Part shown: positions 5,057 through 5,453 of the stretch, piece after piece
How positions within the stretch are numbered: the first letter of the stretch is position 1
How the letters are laid out: each line of letters starts with the position of its first letter
Origin: CAZFUY01 sp964522445
Lineage (GTDB): Bacteria > Pseudomonadota > Gammaproteobacteria > SZUA-229
Reading direction: 5' to 3'
Assembly: GCA_964522445.1 (NCBI GenBank)
Contig: CAZFUY010000143.1
Span: forward strand, 1-5,453
Length of the DNA stretch: 5,453 bases
Made by a program: the position numbers and the translations under genes
Notes under the pieces: generated by a model
The model's database searches: none
What the model was told of the DNA's origin: nothing
Seen by the model: the letters and a program-made list of their open reading frames with translations, nothing else

Positions 5057-5453
5057 ATGAAAATATTAGTAACAGGTGTAGCCGGATTTATCGGTATGAG
5101 TGTCGCGAAAGCGTTACTTGAAAGAGGCGATGAAGTTGTTGGTATCGATAATCTAAATGATTACTATGAAGTGCAGCTAAAACACGATCGTTTAAAATTG
5201 ATCGAAAATTATGATGCGTTCACTTTTATAAAAATGGATATTTCTGATCGTGATGCAATGAAAACACTTTTTGAAAAAAACGGCTTTCAACGTGTCTTTA
5301 ACTCAGCTGCTCAAGCGGGTGTGCGTTATTCATTAGAAAACCCACATGCTTATGTAGATAGTAACCTGGTTGGTTTTGTGAACATATTAGAAGGTTGCCG
5401 CCAAACAAACGTAGAGCATCTTGCCTATGCGAGTAGCTCAAGTGTCTATGGTG
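5057..5453 (+). CDS. UDP-glucuronate 4-epimerase, N-terminal part (cut by window edge)
   Basis: From the ATG at 5057 the frame is open for 132 codons to the right edge; the family is usually about 335 residues, so roughly 60% is missing. The product is an extended SDR enzyme expected to convert UDP-glucuronate to UDP-galacturonate using bound NAD. It has the Rossmann motif GVAGFIG (7-13), then VVGIDNLNDYY (27-37), the NAD-ribose Asp31 region and a stretch typical of this family. AAQAGVRYSLENP (84-96) is strongly diagnostic, and SSSSVYG (126-132) carries the catalytic Ser127. The Tyr-x-x-x-Lys pair lies beyond the window. One small oddity: the usual His-Leu before AAQAG is Asn82-Ser83 here. 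The gene sits 3 nt after ugd, whose product is its substrate, which strengthens the assignment. UDP-glucose 4-epimerase is less likely, given the AAQAGVRYS signature. It is often annotated only as capsular polysaccharide biosynthesis protein CapI or NAD-dependent epimerase. Confidence 0.92.
   Translation, partial: MKILVTGVAGFIGMSVAKALLERGDEVVGIDNLNDYYEVQLKHDRLKLIENYDAFTFIKMDISDRDAMKTLFEKNGFQRVFNSAAQAGVRYSLENPHAYVDSNLVGFVNILEGCRQTNVEHLAYASSSSVYG

Overview
The window looks like chromosomal DNA of an AT-rich Gram-negative bacterium, most likely a gammaproteobacterium. This rests on the type II ManC/AlgA-like fusion enzyme, a lipoprotein plus predicted outer-membrane protein pair (DUF4266/DUF3570), and the nucleotide-sugar enzyme set typical of proteobacterial surface-polysaccharide loci. 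I cannot name a genus from the sequence alone.

Layout. The left end (1-807) is read on the minus strand. It holds a small predicted lipoprotein with a glycine-rich, Cys-containing C-terminus (DUF4266-like, 574-807), followed by the N-terminal 168 codons of a DUF3570-like exported protein that runs off the left edge (1-505). A 465-bp AT-rich divergent intergenic region (808-1272) holds weak candidate promoters in both directions, one imperfect hairpin, and no gene I can support. From 1273 rightward everything reads on the plus strand: manC (1273-2691), an SDR-type nucleotide-sugar 4-epimerase (2735-3652), ugd (3749-5053), and the first 132 codons of a UDP-glucuronate 4-epimerase (5057 to the right edge).

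How the genes work together. The plus-strand genes form a nucleotide-sugar supply module. ManC makes GDP-mannose from fructose-6-P-derived mannose phosphates. The epimerase probably interconverts UDP-Glc/UDP-Gal or UDP-GlcNAc/UDP-GalNAc. Ugd oxidises UDP-glucose to UDP-glucuronate, and the last gene converts that to UDP-galacturonate. This is the precursor set for an acidic exopolysaccharide, capsule or O-antigen containing mannose, a Gal-type sugar and uronic acids. Glycosyltransferases and export genes are not in the window and would be expected further right. The ugd-epimerase junction is only 3 nt, so those two genes are probably translationally coupled. A 96-bp gap with a reasonable sigma70-like promoter precedes ugd, so ugd and its partner may have extra transcription of their own.

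The polysaccharide block is ordinary biochemistry. The least understood part is the DUF4266/DUF3570 pair on the left, whose function I do not know to be established. It faces away from the polysaccharide genes and may be unrelated to them.
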